Below, in pieces: positions 1 to 7,648 of a stretch of DNA of 42,324 bases. Both the position numbers and the translations under genes were made by a program. The notes under the pieces are model-generated. The model searched no databases and had not been told where the DNA came from. It saw nothing but the letters and a program-made list of their open reading frames with translations. The DNA comes from Synergistaceae bacterium (GTDB lineage Bacteria; Synergistota; Synergistia; Synergistales; Aminobacteriaceae), in the NCBI GenBank assembly GCA_031272145.1, contig JAISUL010000024.1:1-42324 (forward strand), in the 5' to 3' direction. How positions within the stretch are numbered: the stretch's first letter is position 1; each line of letters begins with the position of its first letter.

Positions 1-70
1 CTATGGGGCGTGGGGGAAGTCAAGAGTGGGGAAGCAGGGTTGTCCCGCTCCCCCGCCCTGTTGGAGCTCA

Positions 71-382
71 TTACGAACTCTCCCTTGATTTTTTTACGCG
101 AGGGCTATCGCTGGGCCCGTCGCTCTCAATTACAGTGGTTTCAGTCTTCTCTCCATCGTCAGAAACCGTGTAGTACCTGATCTCTATCCTAGAAGTGCCG
201 GCACTGTCGTTATCGTACTTGCTCGGCCAGAAAGCGGCAAGCAGCGCCTCCAGCCCGGCCCAGCAGCAGCACAGGGCGACAAATAGGGTGAAGCCGATCC
301 CAATGCCGACCACCCCGATGCCCACCAAAACACAAACAAAACAAACCAAAATGCCTAAGCACAATGTTCTCATGAAACGCAT
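71..382 (-). CDS. Small two-helix membrane protein, unknown function
   Basis: A 103-residue protein. Residues about 5-55 are strongly hydrophobic and rich in Val, Gly, Leu and Cys, probably two membrane segments with a short turn. A polar tail of about 45 residues follows, rich in Ser, Asp, Glu and Thr. A good ribosome site (AAAGGAGA) lies about 10 nt upstream of the ATG at 382, and a second in-frame ATG lies three codons later. A sigma70-like promoter at 452-480 points at it, so it is probably expressed alone. It is divergent from parA. I recognise no family; a small accessory membrane protein of the adjacent mobile-element region is possible but unproven. Confidence 0.6.
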   Translation of the reverse strand: MRFMRTLCLGILVCFVCVLVGIGVVGIGIGFTLFVALCCCWAGLEALLAAFWPSKYDNDSAGTSRIEIRYYTVSDDGEKTETTVIESDGPSDSPRVKKSRESS

Positions 383-451
383 TGCGACCGTCTCCTTTCA
401 AAGGCGCGGGGATATGGTCTCCGCGCGTCCGAACTGCTTATCGTGCTTTAG

Positions 452-480
452 ATGGTAGCGCACGGCGGCCCGCTTGTCAA
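452..480 (-). promoter_or_regulatory. Sigma70-like promoter for the small membrane protein
   Basis: On the minus strand TTGACA (475-480) is followed by a 17-bp spacer and TACCAT (452-457). Transcription would begin near 445 and reach the gene starting at 382. Confidence 0.55.
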
Positions 481-697
481 GGAGGGGTAGGATTTATCCC
501 TGAGGAGGAGGCTCGCCGTCCGCAAACTACGCGCGAGAGGGGACGGCGCCTCAATCGTCGCGGCCTGCCGGAAAGCCTGCGCCATCGGCGATGAAACGTA
601 CGAGGAGGGGTGTGCGCGAGGGCTGCGCCTCGGCGATGGCCTCCGCGTGTTCTTCGCGGCGGGGGGTCAATTTCTGTAAAAGTGCCCCCGTGGCATC
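481..697. other. Intergenic stretch with no gene seen
   Basis: Between the two divergent promoters I see no reading frame with a credible ribosome site, no strong hairpin and no RNA gene. GGAGG-like words near 481-510 are not followed by a suitable start. Confidence 0.4.
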
Positions 698-726
698 TTG
701 ACAGGATCGTTCTCGTTTGATATAGT
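698..726 (+). promoter_or_regulatory. Sigma70-like promoter of parA
   Basis: TTGACA at 698-703, a 17-bp spacer and TATAGT at 721-726. The predicted leader to the parA ATG at 841 is about 108 nt, long enough for control by the product, though no operator repeat was recognised. Confidence 0.65.
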
Positions 727-840
727 AGACATCACGCGCTCGGAAGGCCTTGTCCACCGCGGGCCCAGCTTGGGGTATGCCGAAGGTGATCCCTTCAGGG
801 CGGACTTGGACTTCGGCACACGCTAGAGGAGGAGTACGAG

Positions 841-1752
841 ATGAAGAAGCCGATCATCGTGTCGGTACTGAACTACAAGGGCGGCGTCGGCAAGACGACC
901 GTCACGGCCAACCTCGCCGCTTACGCCGCGTCGAAGGGGCATCGTGTCCTGATGGTCGATCTCGACCCGCAGGCTAGCCTAACGTTTTCCTTTTTGTCAG
1001 TCCATGAATATGTAAATGTATACATGAGTAAGACGCTTAAGCAATTCTTTGAGCCTTACACAAAGGGCAAGAGCAACGCTCCCTCTTTGGACGAGCTTCA
1101 AGTCTCGGTCTATCCTAAGGATATAAAACTCGATCTTCTGAGTTCGCATCTTGGCCTGATGGACATTGACGCCGAATTCATAGGGCGTTTAATGGCCAAC
1201 ACTCAAAATCTGCTCGCGGCGAATTTCATCTCCGTCTATTCTCTTTTGCGAGATGCGCTGAATAGCATGCAGACTCCCCACGATCTGGTTCTGATCGATT
1301 GTCCGCCAAGTTTTAACACTATGGTGAAGAACGCCATAGTGGCTTCTAATATGTGCATAATACCGACGAGGATGGATTTTCTTTCGACTTTCGGTATAGA
1401 TCAGCTGAACGCGCGCATTGCGAGCTATGTGGAACAGTATAACGACTATGCTGTGGCAAGTGCGAATAGCACAATAGAGTCGCCTGAGATACTGGGTCTT
1501 GTACCTACGATGGTGACGCTATATAGAGGCGGGCTAATCAATGACGCCGCGGAGCTTCAATCGGCTTACGAAAAGCGCTATCATATGTTTCCTTGGCTTC
1601 AGGAGAGGGCGACGTTTTACGGTAAAGCGCCGAGCACTGGGATACCTGCAGTCTTGGGAAAGTATTATATTCCGTCGTCTCGTACGGCCTTGGGGGAATT
1701 GGAAAAGCTTGGCGCAGAGTTCTTGAAGGCGGTGAACTTGCCTAATGGCTAA
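841..1752 (+). CDS. parA: ParA/Soj-family partition ATPase
   Basis: A 303-residue ParA-type ATPase, expected to segregate a plasmid or chromosome region or to position a complex. The deviant Walker A motif KGGVGKTT is at residues about 14-21. The A-prime motif DLDPQAS is near residue 41, and a Walker B-like LVLIDCPPS follows around residue 150. The ATG has an upstream AGGAGG. The next gene overlaps by 8 nt, as expected for a ParA-partner pair. The first 135 nt are GC-rich like the rest of the window, while the remainder is clearly richer in A and T, so the gene looks mosaic. No recognisable ParB lies nearby, so the cargo is unknown. Confidence 0.85.
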   Translation: MKKPIIVSVLNYKGGVGKTTVTANLAAYAASKGHRVLMVDLDPQASLTFSFLSVHEYVNVYMSKTLKQFFEPYTKGKSNAPSLDELQVSVYPKDIKLDLLSSHLGLMDIDAEFIGRLMANTQNLLAANFISVYSLLRDALNSMQTPHDLVLIDCPPSFNTMVKNAIVASNMCIIPTRMDFLSTFGIDQLNARIASYVEQYNDYAVASANSTIESPEILGLVPTMVTLYRGGLINDAAELQSAYEKRYHMFPWLQERATFYGKAPSTGIPAVLGKYYIPSSRTALGELEKLGAEFLKAVNLPNG

Positions 1753-2206
1753 CGCGAAGGTCGTATTGCGGGCACTTGCAAAAGTTTTAGATACGGCGTC
1801 CAAAGAGCTTTTTGCCGAATTGGAACGGCTTGATGAGGGAGATCTTCGCAAGCTGGTTGATGGCACATTAGCTTGTGACGTGAAGTTTTCGCTATCGCTG
1901 AAGAAGGTTCCACTACCATCGCCAAAGCCGGTACCCGGACCCGATGGTCATTCTTATGCCAAGATCAAACGTATTATCAGTGAGTGTCACACAGAACAAG
2001 ATGTCGTGAATTCTCTTACGTCACGTTCCGCTGGGATAAGTGCAGATGTGCTGAAAGCATTTGCTGCTAGCCTGGGCCTGAAGGTGCTCAAGAAGAGCAG
2101 CAAGAAGGACGTTGCTCAACTTATTGCCAAGCACCCCAAGGGAGAGGAGAATATATCTGATACACGGCGGATAATATTTGAGACGATACTCAAGGGGGAA
2201 AAGTAG
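1745..2206 (+). CDS. Unknown small protein coupled to parA
   Basis: A 153-residue protein starting inside the last codons of parA, so probably translationally coupled. It is rich in Lys and charged residues. The middle contains a Pro-rich linker (KVPLPSPKPVPGPDG). The C-terminal part has a short helical pattern, LGLKVLKKSSKKDVAQLIA, loosely like SAP-type DNA-binding helices. That likeness is weak. From position alone it may be the ParB-like or centromere-binding partner of this ParA, but no ParB motif was recognised. Base composition is lower in GC than the T4SS genes, matching the body of parA. It ends 41 bp before the convergent traB stop. Confidence 0.65.
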   Translation: MANAKVVLRALAKVLDTASKELFAELERLDEGDLRKLVDGTLACDVKFSLSLKKVPLPSPKPVPGPDGHSYAKIKRIISECHTEQDVVNSLTSRSAGISADVLKAFAASLGLKVLKKSSKKDVAQLIAKHPKGEENISDTRRIIFETILKGEK

Positions 2207-2247
2207 ACTATCCTGCATGGCCTTTTGAGCCCAAGCCATCTATATAA

Positions 2248-3483
2248 TTATATATTCTTCGCCAGCACCACCGGCAGGTTATACAGCAGCGCCCAGCTCG
2301 CTATGCACTTGTCCGAAAGCGCCGGGATGTTCGTGCCTCTTGCCCACCACTGGTTCGACACTGCAACCAGGACGTCCGGGCGGGAGGCGGCGGTTGTTAG
2401 GCAGGGGAGGTATAGGTAGGGCTCGAAGCATATCAGGACGCCTACTTTCATGCCGTCGACGCGAGTCATCCCTGCGCCGCCGAACCAGTCGGCTACCGCG
2501 CCGGTGTCGCTCCACGGGCGCCACATCGAGAACGGAACCGGGAAGCGCTGCACCACCGAGCCGGTGTTGGCGCCCCTCACATGCACCAAGTTTATGTACT
2601 TCATCGTGCCGTACGCCGTCTCCTCGGCGCCTACAAAGAACGTGCGCCCGCCATCCTCGAACAGCCGCGACGAGTCGCTCCATAGCATCTCCGTCACGTT
2701 TCCCCACCATCCCGCCACAGTCTCAGGCAGAACTACGTACTTGGCCTTCGAGTTCCTCAGGATTATCGACAGTATCTGATAGCGGACGTAAGGCCCGACC
2801 GAGTCGTCACTGCCGCTGTAGAGCTTCCCGAACGATGTGTATATGCCGTCCCAGTCGGGGGGAACGCGGGGGGTGAGGCGCGCCTGCGGCGACATGAACG
2901 CGACGTACAGCGCTACGGACGCCACCGCCACGGCGCGGGCGCGTCCGCTTGTACGCCACAGAGCCACCCAGAGCAGGACTACGGCGGCTATCCCAAGCTC
3001 AGCCGTGTACGGAAACAGGTACCCGGCGCACAGCAGCGGGTTCCCCCATGTCAGACCCACCGGCGGCAAAATTATGATGGCCATGATGACCAATAGGCGG
3101 GCTAGAAGAGACGAGAACGAGGAGTGTTTCCTCGTCCACAGGAGCGCCCATGGCAGAGCAAACACTATGGCGGGAAGCAGCCACAGCAATCCTAGGTAGA
3201 CTGCGTACAGGGGAAAGGCCGGGCCGAGCATCGGCTGGTCCTCCAAGCCGAAGAAGCGCGGCGCGCTCGTCACCAAGCCGTAGGACGCGGCCAGTAGGTA
3301 GGACATCGGCGTCAGGTAGGCGCCCAAGCGCCCGACCGAGAACATCCATATGACTGGCATGAAAAACATCGGCGCCAAATTGACGGAATCGCAGCCGATA
3401 AGCCAGCCGAGCACACAGGCCAGCAGCGCCTGAAGTAGCGCAGCGGCTAGCCTTACCTTACGAGAAGGGGTTCGGCTTTCCAT
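2248..3483 (-). CDS. traB: TraB-like conjugal transfer protein (nitrilase/Lnt-related membrane protein)
   Basis: About 411 residues. The N-terminal half has several hydrophobic membrane segments. The C-terminal half is a carbon-nitrogen hydrolase domain like apolipoprotein N-acyltransferase, with Glu in LPETVAGWWG and Cys in VGVLICFEPY. The VPFSMWRPW motif is typical of TraB of conjugative plasmids. The Lys expected for the hydrolase triad is not obvious. The ATG at 3483 overlaps the end of traF by 31 nt; an upstream extension to 3591 runs antisense to conserved traF and was rejected. The traF-traB pairing matches Ti-plasmid transfer regions, where TraB aids conjugation. It is the last gene of the minus-strand run. 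Confidence 0.75.
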   Translation of the reverse strand: MESRTPSRKVRLAAALLQALLACVLGWLIGCDSVNLAPMFFMPVIWMFSVGRLGAYLTPMSYLLAASYGLVTSAPRFFGLEDQPMLGPAFPLYAVYLGLLWLLPAIVFALPWALLWTRKHSSFSSLLARLLVIMAIIILPPVGLTWGNPLLCAGYLFPYTAELGIAAVVLLWVALWRTSGRARAVAVASVALYVAFMSPQARLTPRVPPDWDGIYTSFGKLYSGSDDSVGPYVRYQILSIILRNSKAKYVVLPETVAGWWGNVTEMLWSDSSRLFEDGGRTFFVGAEETAYGTMKYINLVHVRGANTGSVVQRFPVPFSMWRPWSDTGAVADWFGGAGMTRVDGMKVGVLICFEPYLYLPCLTTAASRPDVLVAVSNQWWARGTNIPALSDKCIASWALLYNLPVVLAKNI

Positions 3484-4097
3484 TTTATAAGCTTGACCGG
3501 CAAAGGGCCGTGGTAACGGGAGTCGTAGGCGTTCGCTCTGGGGTCGACTAACCCCTCGGGGTCGACTGACTCCACCTCGGCCATCAGCCACACGCAGCCG
3601 TCGGGCACTACTATGGGGTACCGCACCTTTACCCAGCTTTCGTCGATTATCGGCGCCCTGTACGGCACTCCGTCGATCGTGATGTTGCCGCCGTCTCTGT
3701 CTATGACGGAGCCTGGCAGAGCCGCGACCCTCTTGAGCAGAGTCGGAACGATGAACGTCATGCGGTCCTCGCGTACCTCCGGCCTCTCGGCGTAAAACTC
3801 CTGCACGTCGAACGCCACCACGTCCCCGACGGCTAAGGGGTTAGTCAACCCCGAGGGGTTAGCCAACCCCAAGGGGTTAGTCCCCCCCAAGGGGTTAGTC
3901 AACCCCGAGCCGCGTTCCCCCGTGCTGACGCTGCGCCACAGCCCGACTGGGACGTGCGACGGCGAGAGGTTGATGTGAAGCCCGAACAGGGGGAAAGCCC
4001 CAAGGAACCCCCCTACGCACAGGAAGATGAGCGTCAGGCTGCGGAGCGCGCGCCTATTTATTCGGGCTTGCATTGGGGAACTTGTCCCTCGGGGCAT
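3453..4097 (-). CDS. traF: TraF-like S26 signal peptidase of conjugative transfer
   Basis: Up to 214 residues, S26 serine peptidase family. One N-terminal membrane anchor is followed by the Ser box SPSHVPVGLW and the Lys box LLKRVAALPGS. The C-terminal substrate-box region ends NAYDSRYHGPLP. In RP4-type systems TraF matures the TrbC pilin. The start is either 4097 (GGGG upstream) or 4073; both are plausible. Two foreign-looking in-frame insertions are present. One is four tandem 18-nt units at 3836-3907, translating as GLTNPL-like repeats between the Ser box and the VGDVVAF strand. The other is a shorter related pair near 3540-3570. Neither interrupts a catalytic motif. Confidence 0.85.
   Translation of the reverse strand: MPRGTSSPMQARINRRALRSLTLIFLCVGGFLGAFPLFGLHINLSPSHVPVGLWRSVSTGERGSGLTNPLGGTNPLGLANPSGLTNPLAVGDVVAFDVQEFYAERPEVREDRMTFIVPTLLKRVAALPGSVIDRDGGNITIDGVPYRAPIIDESWVKVRYPIVVPDGCVWLMAEVESVDPEGLVDPRANAYDSRYHGPLPVKLIKWKAEPLLVR
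3540..3570 (-). repeat. Diverged mini-repeat pair in the traF 3-prime region
   Basis: Two units of the form GGGGTCGACTAACCCC, related to the 18-nt repeat but with TCGAC in place of TTAGTC. They add roughly VDPEGLVDP just before the conserved YDSRY motif of traF. Confidence 0.6.
3836..3907 (-). repeat. Four tandem 18-nt palindromic mini-repeats inside traF
   Basis: Four units of 18 nt, each around GGGGTTAGTCAACCCC, whose arms GGGGTT and AACCCC can pair. They encode six residues per unit (GLTNPL, GGTNPL, GLANPS, GLTNPL) and keep the frame. Related units lie at 3540-3570, 5733-5786 and 39376-39409. Confidence 0.85.
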
Positions 4098-4326
4098 TGC
4101 CGCCCCTTTGCGCGCCAGCGTCGGACGAGCCCGCCGTTGTGTCTGCGCTGGAGACGGCGTGGATCGCGTCGAAGTTCAGGGTCATGGAGTCCGTCCACTT
4201 GTGCAGACCCTCTGCTATGGCACCGTTGCGCGCGTCCGAGTACCCCATGAACCAGCCCATCGCAAACGCGGCACCAGCGACAGCAAACAGCAGGAGTAAA
4301 AACCTCATGATCCTCACGGCGCTCAC
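4054..4326 (-). CDS. Small membrane protein between trbI and traF
   Basis: Up to 90 residues. One hydrophobic segment (residues about 7-30) contains small residues and ends in GWFMGYSDARNG. A polar Ala, Ser and Asp-rich tail follows. The GTG at 4326 overlaps the trbI stop (GTGA), implying translational coupling; the ATG at 4308 is an alternative. The end overlaps the start of traF. No family was recognised. From position it could be a small accessory or entry-exclusion-like component, but that is only inference. Confidence 0.55.
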   Translation of the reverse strand: MSAVRIMRFLLLLFAVAGAAFAMGWFMGYSDARNGAIAEGLHKWTDSMTLNFDAIHAVSSADTTAGSSDAGAQRGGNAPRDKFPNASPNK

Positions 4327-5708
4327 CGTTTTTTGTAAGGCGTGTAGGGGCCGGCGAAGGCTACGTCCTTCGTCGTGATGATGCTGAAGCGATAGCCCGG
4401 CAGGATGCGCAGGGTCGGGGCCACGTTCATGTTGCGCTCGGCCAGCCTAGCCCCAAGCTGCGTGACCTGCTGCATGGTGGCGTCGGACATCGCGTCGCCG
4501 GCGGTTAGGTTGTAGTCGTTGCGGTTCGTGTCGTTCTGCGTGGCGATCTTGCCCGCCGCTGCGAAAACCGAGGCGAACAAAGCCGCTCCCAGCATGCGTC
4601 CGTAGTGGTTGTCGACCTTTTGCTTGAAGCCCGCGTAGCCGCCCTGGTCGCTCCCCGACATCCCCTCCAGATTGAGCGACGTCCCGTCTGGGTAGATTAT
4701 CCTCTGCCATACGACGAGTATCCTCCACTGGCCGTAGACGACGTGAGAGTCGTATGATCCGATCATCCGCGAGCCCTGGGGTATCAGCAGGCTTGAGCCG
4801 GTGGCGGTGTCGTATACGTTCTCGGTCACCTGCCCCACGATCGTGCCTGGCAGGTCGCTGTTTATGCCGCCGATCATCACGCCGCTTATGATAGAGCCGG
4901 CCTTGAGCTCGTAATTCCCGCGCGGAGCCCGCCGCGATGAGCCGATGTACTCGTCCTTCGCGTCATTTGCACCCACGTTAGTTAACCCGGTGCTGTTCTT
5001 GATAAACGCGTTGTTCCTGTCCTGATGGGACATGGCCGAGGCGTTGGGGTCGGACTCGCCGTAGCCGTACTGCGGCCTCATGTTTATACCGGTAACGCCG
5101 GCGCCGCCGCCCAGCGTGTACGTGCCAGGCCAAGCCGCTACGTCGCCGTCCGAGCGTTCAGCGCCCTCCGCCGCGCCGCTTAGGGCACTTGATGCGCTTG
5201 AAGAAAGCTGCCCGCCAGACTGCGGAGGGTTGTCTAACCCCAGCTTGACGTTGGGGTCGGAGGCCAGAGCACTCATTCTGAGCTGCCTGCTGCGCGTGTA
5301 CGCCTCAGATGAAGCACGACGCACGCGCGGCTGGGCTTGGTGGCTCGTGGTATCAGTGCTCTCAGTCGGCTGCTGTTCGGGCTGCTGTTCCGGCGCGTTC
5401 AGCTTTTCCGTGGTCGGGGCCGCGGTTGGCTCGCCTGCGCTGAGCGCCGCTAAAAACCTGTCGAACCTGTCGCTGTAAGCGCCGCTAGCCGAGGCCACGA
5501 CGGAGACCGGAATAGAGGTGCTGCCGGTGCTCATCATCTCGGTCTCGCGGCTCAAGTTGAATATGACGAAGGCTATCGCAGCCCCGCCTAGCGCCGTGAG
5601 TATCCAGAAGAGCCTGTTGCTTATAGGCGTGTTTCTGAACCTCGAAGCCGCGACTTGTACGTCTTTCCTGCCGCTTTCGCTTTCGGACTGAGGTGTTGAC
5701 GCCCCCAT
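4323..5708 (-). CDS. trbI: TrbI/VirB10-type T4SS channel protein
   Basis: 461 residues, the usual length of RP4 TrbI. A cytoplasmic N-terminal segment precedes a single inner-membrane helix (residues about 32-52). A Pro, Gln and Thr-rich periplasmic linker follows, including EQQPEQQPTES. The C-terminal TrbI domain contains GSIISGVMIGGINSDLPGTI, LIPQGSRMIGSYDS, WQRIIYPDG and GYAGFKQKVDNHYGR. The protein spans inner and outer membranes and forms the core channel with TrbG. A GAGGAGGG ribosome site precedes the ATG at 5708, 13 nt after trbG. The N-terminal words FRNTPIS also occur at the C-terminus of TrbG, from a duplicated stretch of about 20 nt. A degenerate mini-repeat (GLTN) occurs around 4975-4995. 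Confidence 0.9.
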   Translation of the reverse strand: MGASTPQSESESGRKDVQVAASRFRNTPISNRLFWILTALGGAAIAFVIFNLSRETEMMSTGSTSIPVSVVASASGAYSDRFDRFLAALSAGEPTAAPTTEKLNAPEQQPEQQPTESTDTTSHQAQPRVRRASSEAYTRSRQLRMSALASDPNVKLGLDNPPQSGGQLSSSASSALSGAAEGAERSDGDVAAWPGTYTLGGGAGVTGINMRPQYGYGESDPNASAMSHQDRNNAFIKNSTGLTNVGANDAKDEYIGSSRRAPRGNYELKAGSIISGVMIGGINSDLPGTIVGQVTENVYDTATGSSLLIPQGSRMIGSYDSHVVYGQWRILVVWQRIIYPDGTSLNLEGMSGSDQGGYAGFKQKVDNHYGRMLGAALFASVFAAAGKIATQNDTNRNDYNLTAGDAMSDATMQQVTQLGARLAERNMNVAPTLRILPGYRFSIITTKDVAFAGPYTPYKKR

Positions 5709-5721
5709 TAGGCAACCCTCC

Positions 5722-6897
5722 TCAGTTCGCCTCGGGGTTAGTCAACCCCGAGGGGTTAGTCAACCCCGAGGAGTCAGTCGACCCCGCGCTTATCGGCGTG
5801 TTTCTGAATATCCCTACACGGTCTTTCCCGACCGTCAGGATGCCTACGTCGAAGAGCCTGTCGACGATGTAGAGGTTGTGCTCGACGCGGTAGTTGACCA
5901 GCTTCTCGCGCCCGCCCTGCTTGACAAACATAGCGGGGGCCTCGGTAATGTTCATGGTCTTCGGCATGACTATGTACGTCTTCCCCCCGGCGTCGTAGAC
6001 GGCCGTGGGCTTCCATGGGACGTTCTTGCCGCGGGTTACCTTCACGGTGTAGTCGAGGTTTATCGAGGCTGCGTCGGTGATCCTCGCGTCGTCCGCGATA
6101 TTCGCGCCGCTTGCTGCCTGAAGCCTCGCGGCCTTTGCCTCGTTGATCATCGCGTACTGACCGTTAAGCAGCCTCCATGACTCCTCGTCGGCGTTCTTCG
6201 CCTCATCAGGGTAGACGAAGCCGACAAACGGCATGTAGCTGCCGGTGTCCGACACTATCTCAAGCGAGTAGGTGCGCCGGTCGGTGTGGATTATCATGTT
6301 CGCCGCTATGTCGGGGAGCTGCGGCTTCAGGATGACGTGGGTCACGAGGTTGCCGGGGTTGCCGCTCCACGCGCCCGACACCGACCAGCGCGCCGAGTCG
6401 GAGATGTGCACGCTCTTGACCTGCTCGCCCGGCTCCAGCTCTATGTCCGTCAGGCGCAGCGGGCGGCACACGATCCTAGGCGTCATAGCTCCGTAGTAAA
6501 AGTTGACGCGCCCGTTGCCGCCGAGGTACGGCTCAGGAACTGAGCCGGCCTTCTCGTAGGCCTCGACCAGCTTCATAGCCGACTTGTCCACCGGTCTCAT
6601 CTGGGGTACTTTGTCGACCTCTGCCAGCTTCCTGTCGAACACGTCTGAGTCATCCGGCTCCTCGCGCGGCGGAAGGACTACAGGCCCAGTAGACTCGACG
6701 CCGTCCTCGCGCAGATTGTAAGCACTGACGAGCGCGTCGAAGGACGCGTTAAGCAGGCCGTATTCGTCGGTGTTCGCGGATGCATCGGGGTTCACGGGGA
6801 ACATACTCGCCGCCTGCGCCGATGAGACCGACAAGAGCAGCATTAAGAGCATCATTGGCACGGCAGCAAAGCCGACCACAAAAACACGAGTTTTCAT
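5722..6897 (-). CDS. trbG: TrbG/VirB9-type T4SS outer-membrane complex protein
   Basis: 391 residues with a clear signal peptide at 1-29 (hydrophobic run, then SSAQAA). The beta-rich VirB9 domain contains FYYGAMTPRIVCRPLRLTDIE, GEQVKSVHISDSARWSVSGAWSG and, in the C-terminal lobe, KPTAVYDAGGKTYIVMP. It forms the outer-membrane core with TrbI. GGAGGTG about 9 nt upstream decides the ATG at 6897; the longer frame runs antisense to conserved trbF sequence. The C-terminus carries three in-frame copies of the 18-nt mini-repeat (GLTNPSGLTNPEAN end) and an FRNTPIS block shared with the start of trbI, so the native C-terminus seems extended by about 25 residues. Confidence 0.88.
   Translation of the reverse strand: MKTRVFVVGFAAVPMMLLMLLLSVSSAQAASMFPVNPDASANTDEYGLLNASFDALVSAYNLREDGVESTGPVVLPPREEPDDSDVFDRKLAEVDKVPQMRPVDKSAMKLVEAYEKAGSVPEPYLGGNGRVNFYYGAMTPRIVCRPLRLTDIELEPGEQVKSVHISDSARWSVSGAWSGNPGNLVTHVILKPQLPDIAANMIIHTDRRTYSLEIVSDTGSYMPFVGFVYPDEAKNADEESWRLLNGQYAMINEAKAARLQAASGANIADDARITDAASINLDYTVKVTRGKNVPWKPTAVYDAGGKTYIVMPKTMNITEAPAMFVKQGGREKLVNYRVEHNLYIVDRLFDVGILTVGKDRVGIFRNTPISAGSTDSSGLTNPSGLTNPEAN
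5733..5786 (-). repeat. Three tandem 18-nt mini-repeats at the trbG 3-prime end
   Basis: Three 18-nt units (two with GGGGTTAGTCAACCCC and one diverged, GGAGTCAGTCGACCCC) encode the last residues of TrbG, just before the stop at 5722. Confidence 0.85.
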
Positions 6898-6914
6898 AAT
6901 CACTGTCACCTCCA

Positions 6915-7643
6915 TCAATTGTAAGTTCTGACGGCCTCTATACTGTAGTCGGTGATGTACACGCCCATAGGGTTGTTGAGCATGTCGAAGTAGTCCGACG
7001 GCGGCGAGACCGTCACGGTGAAGAGGCCCTCGTAGCGACTTTGCGGTGTGAGGGTGCCGTCGCTCATCGTGCTTACCTCCGACCAGTTCGCCTGATAGGT
7101 GTGGGCAGTCACAGGCACTATGGCGTCGAATTCTATGGTCACCGGCGCGGCGGCGGACGTCGGCGGGGCGCTCCTGAAGTACGCGTCCAGCTTGGACGAC
7201 GCGAAGCTGTTCGCCTTGACCGACCGGTACGCGTCCTGCGCAAAGATAAGCTGGGCGTTCCTGTCCATCACCCTGATCCTGCTGTTGAAGATGAACGTCT
7301 CCACCTGCGCCATGATAACCCTCTGGTCTACGCCCGAAACGCTGTCGAGAGGCTTGATGGGGATCGCAAATCCTTTCTCGTCCACTTGAATGACGTAGGG
7401 CTGTATCTTCGGGGTGCTGGCCAGCCAGATGTTCCCGCCGATGCTGAACGCCAGAAGCACCATGAGGGCAAACGAGGCCGCGCGCCAGTTCGCGATAGTG
7501 TCGGGCAGCGGCGTCAAGCTCTGCCTCGACTGGAGCCATGGGTTGTTCTCGAACGCGGCGCGGGCTAGCTTGTCCGACTCAGCCGCCGATGGCATTTCAG
7601 CCGCGACCGCCGCGTTATTTCTTTTTTGGATCGAAAAAAGCAT
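6915..7643 (-). CDS. trbF: TrbF/VirB8-type T4SS inner-membrane protein, second copy
   Basis: 242 residues of the VirB8/TrbF family, which scaffolds the channel at the inner membrane. A cytoplasmic N-terminus with NNPWLQSRQSLTPL precedes one membrane helix (about 55-75). The periplasmic NTF2-like domain includes IQPYVIQVDEKG, FIFNSRIRVMDRNAQ, SKLDAYF and NPMGVYITDYSIEAVRTYN. It starts 5 nt after the preceding VirB8-like gene, with GAGG upstream. Its C-terminal motif NPMG(V/I)YI(T/I)DY is shared with that neighbour, showing the two are paralogues. This copy has the longer N-terminus typical of TrbF. Confidence 0.85.
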   Translation of the reverse strand: MLFSIQKRNNAAVAAEMPSAAESDKLARAAFENNPWLQSRQSLTPLPDTIANWRAASFALMVLLAFSIGGNIWLASTPKIQPYVIQVDEKGFAIPIKPLDSVSGVDQRVIMAQVETFIFNSRIRVMDRNAQLIFAQDAYRSVKANSFASSKLDAYFRSAPPTSAAAPVTIEFDAIVPVTAHTYQANWSEVSTMSDGTLTPQSRYEGLFTVTVSPPSDYFDMLNNPMGVYITDYSIEAVRTYN

Positions 7644-7648
7644 TTTCC

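Noticed and set aside
1-60. Promoter or gene fragment at the left edge
   Set aside because: A minus-strand TTGACT at 18-23 would need a minus-10 box beyond the window edge, so it cannot be judged.
2207-2247. Terminator between the unknown parA partner and traB
   Set aside because: ATGGC/GCCAT can pair weakly but there is no T-run and the stem is only five pairs.
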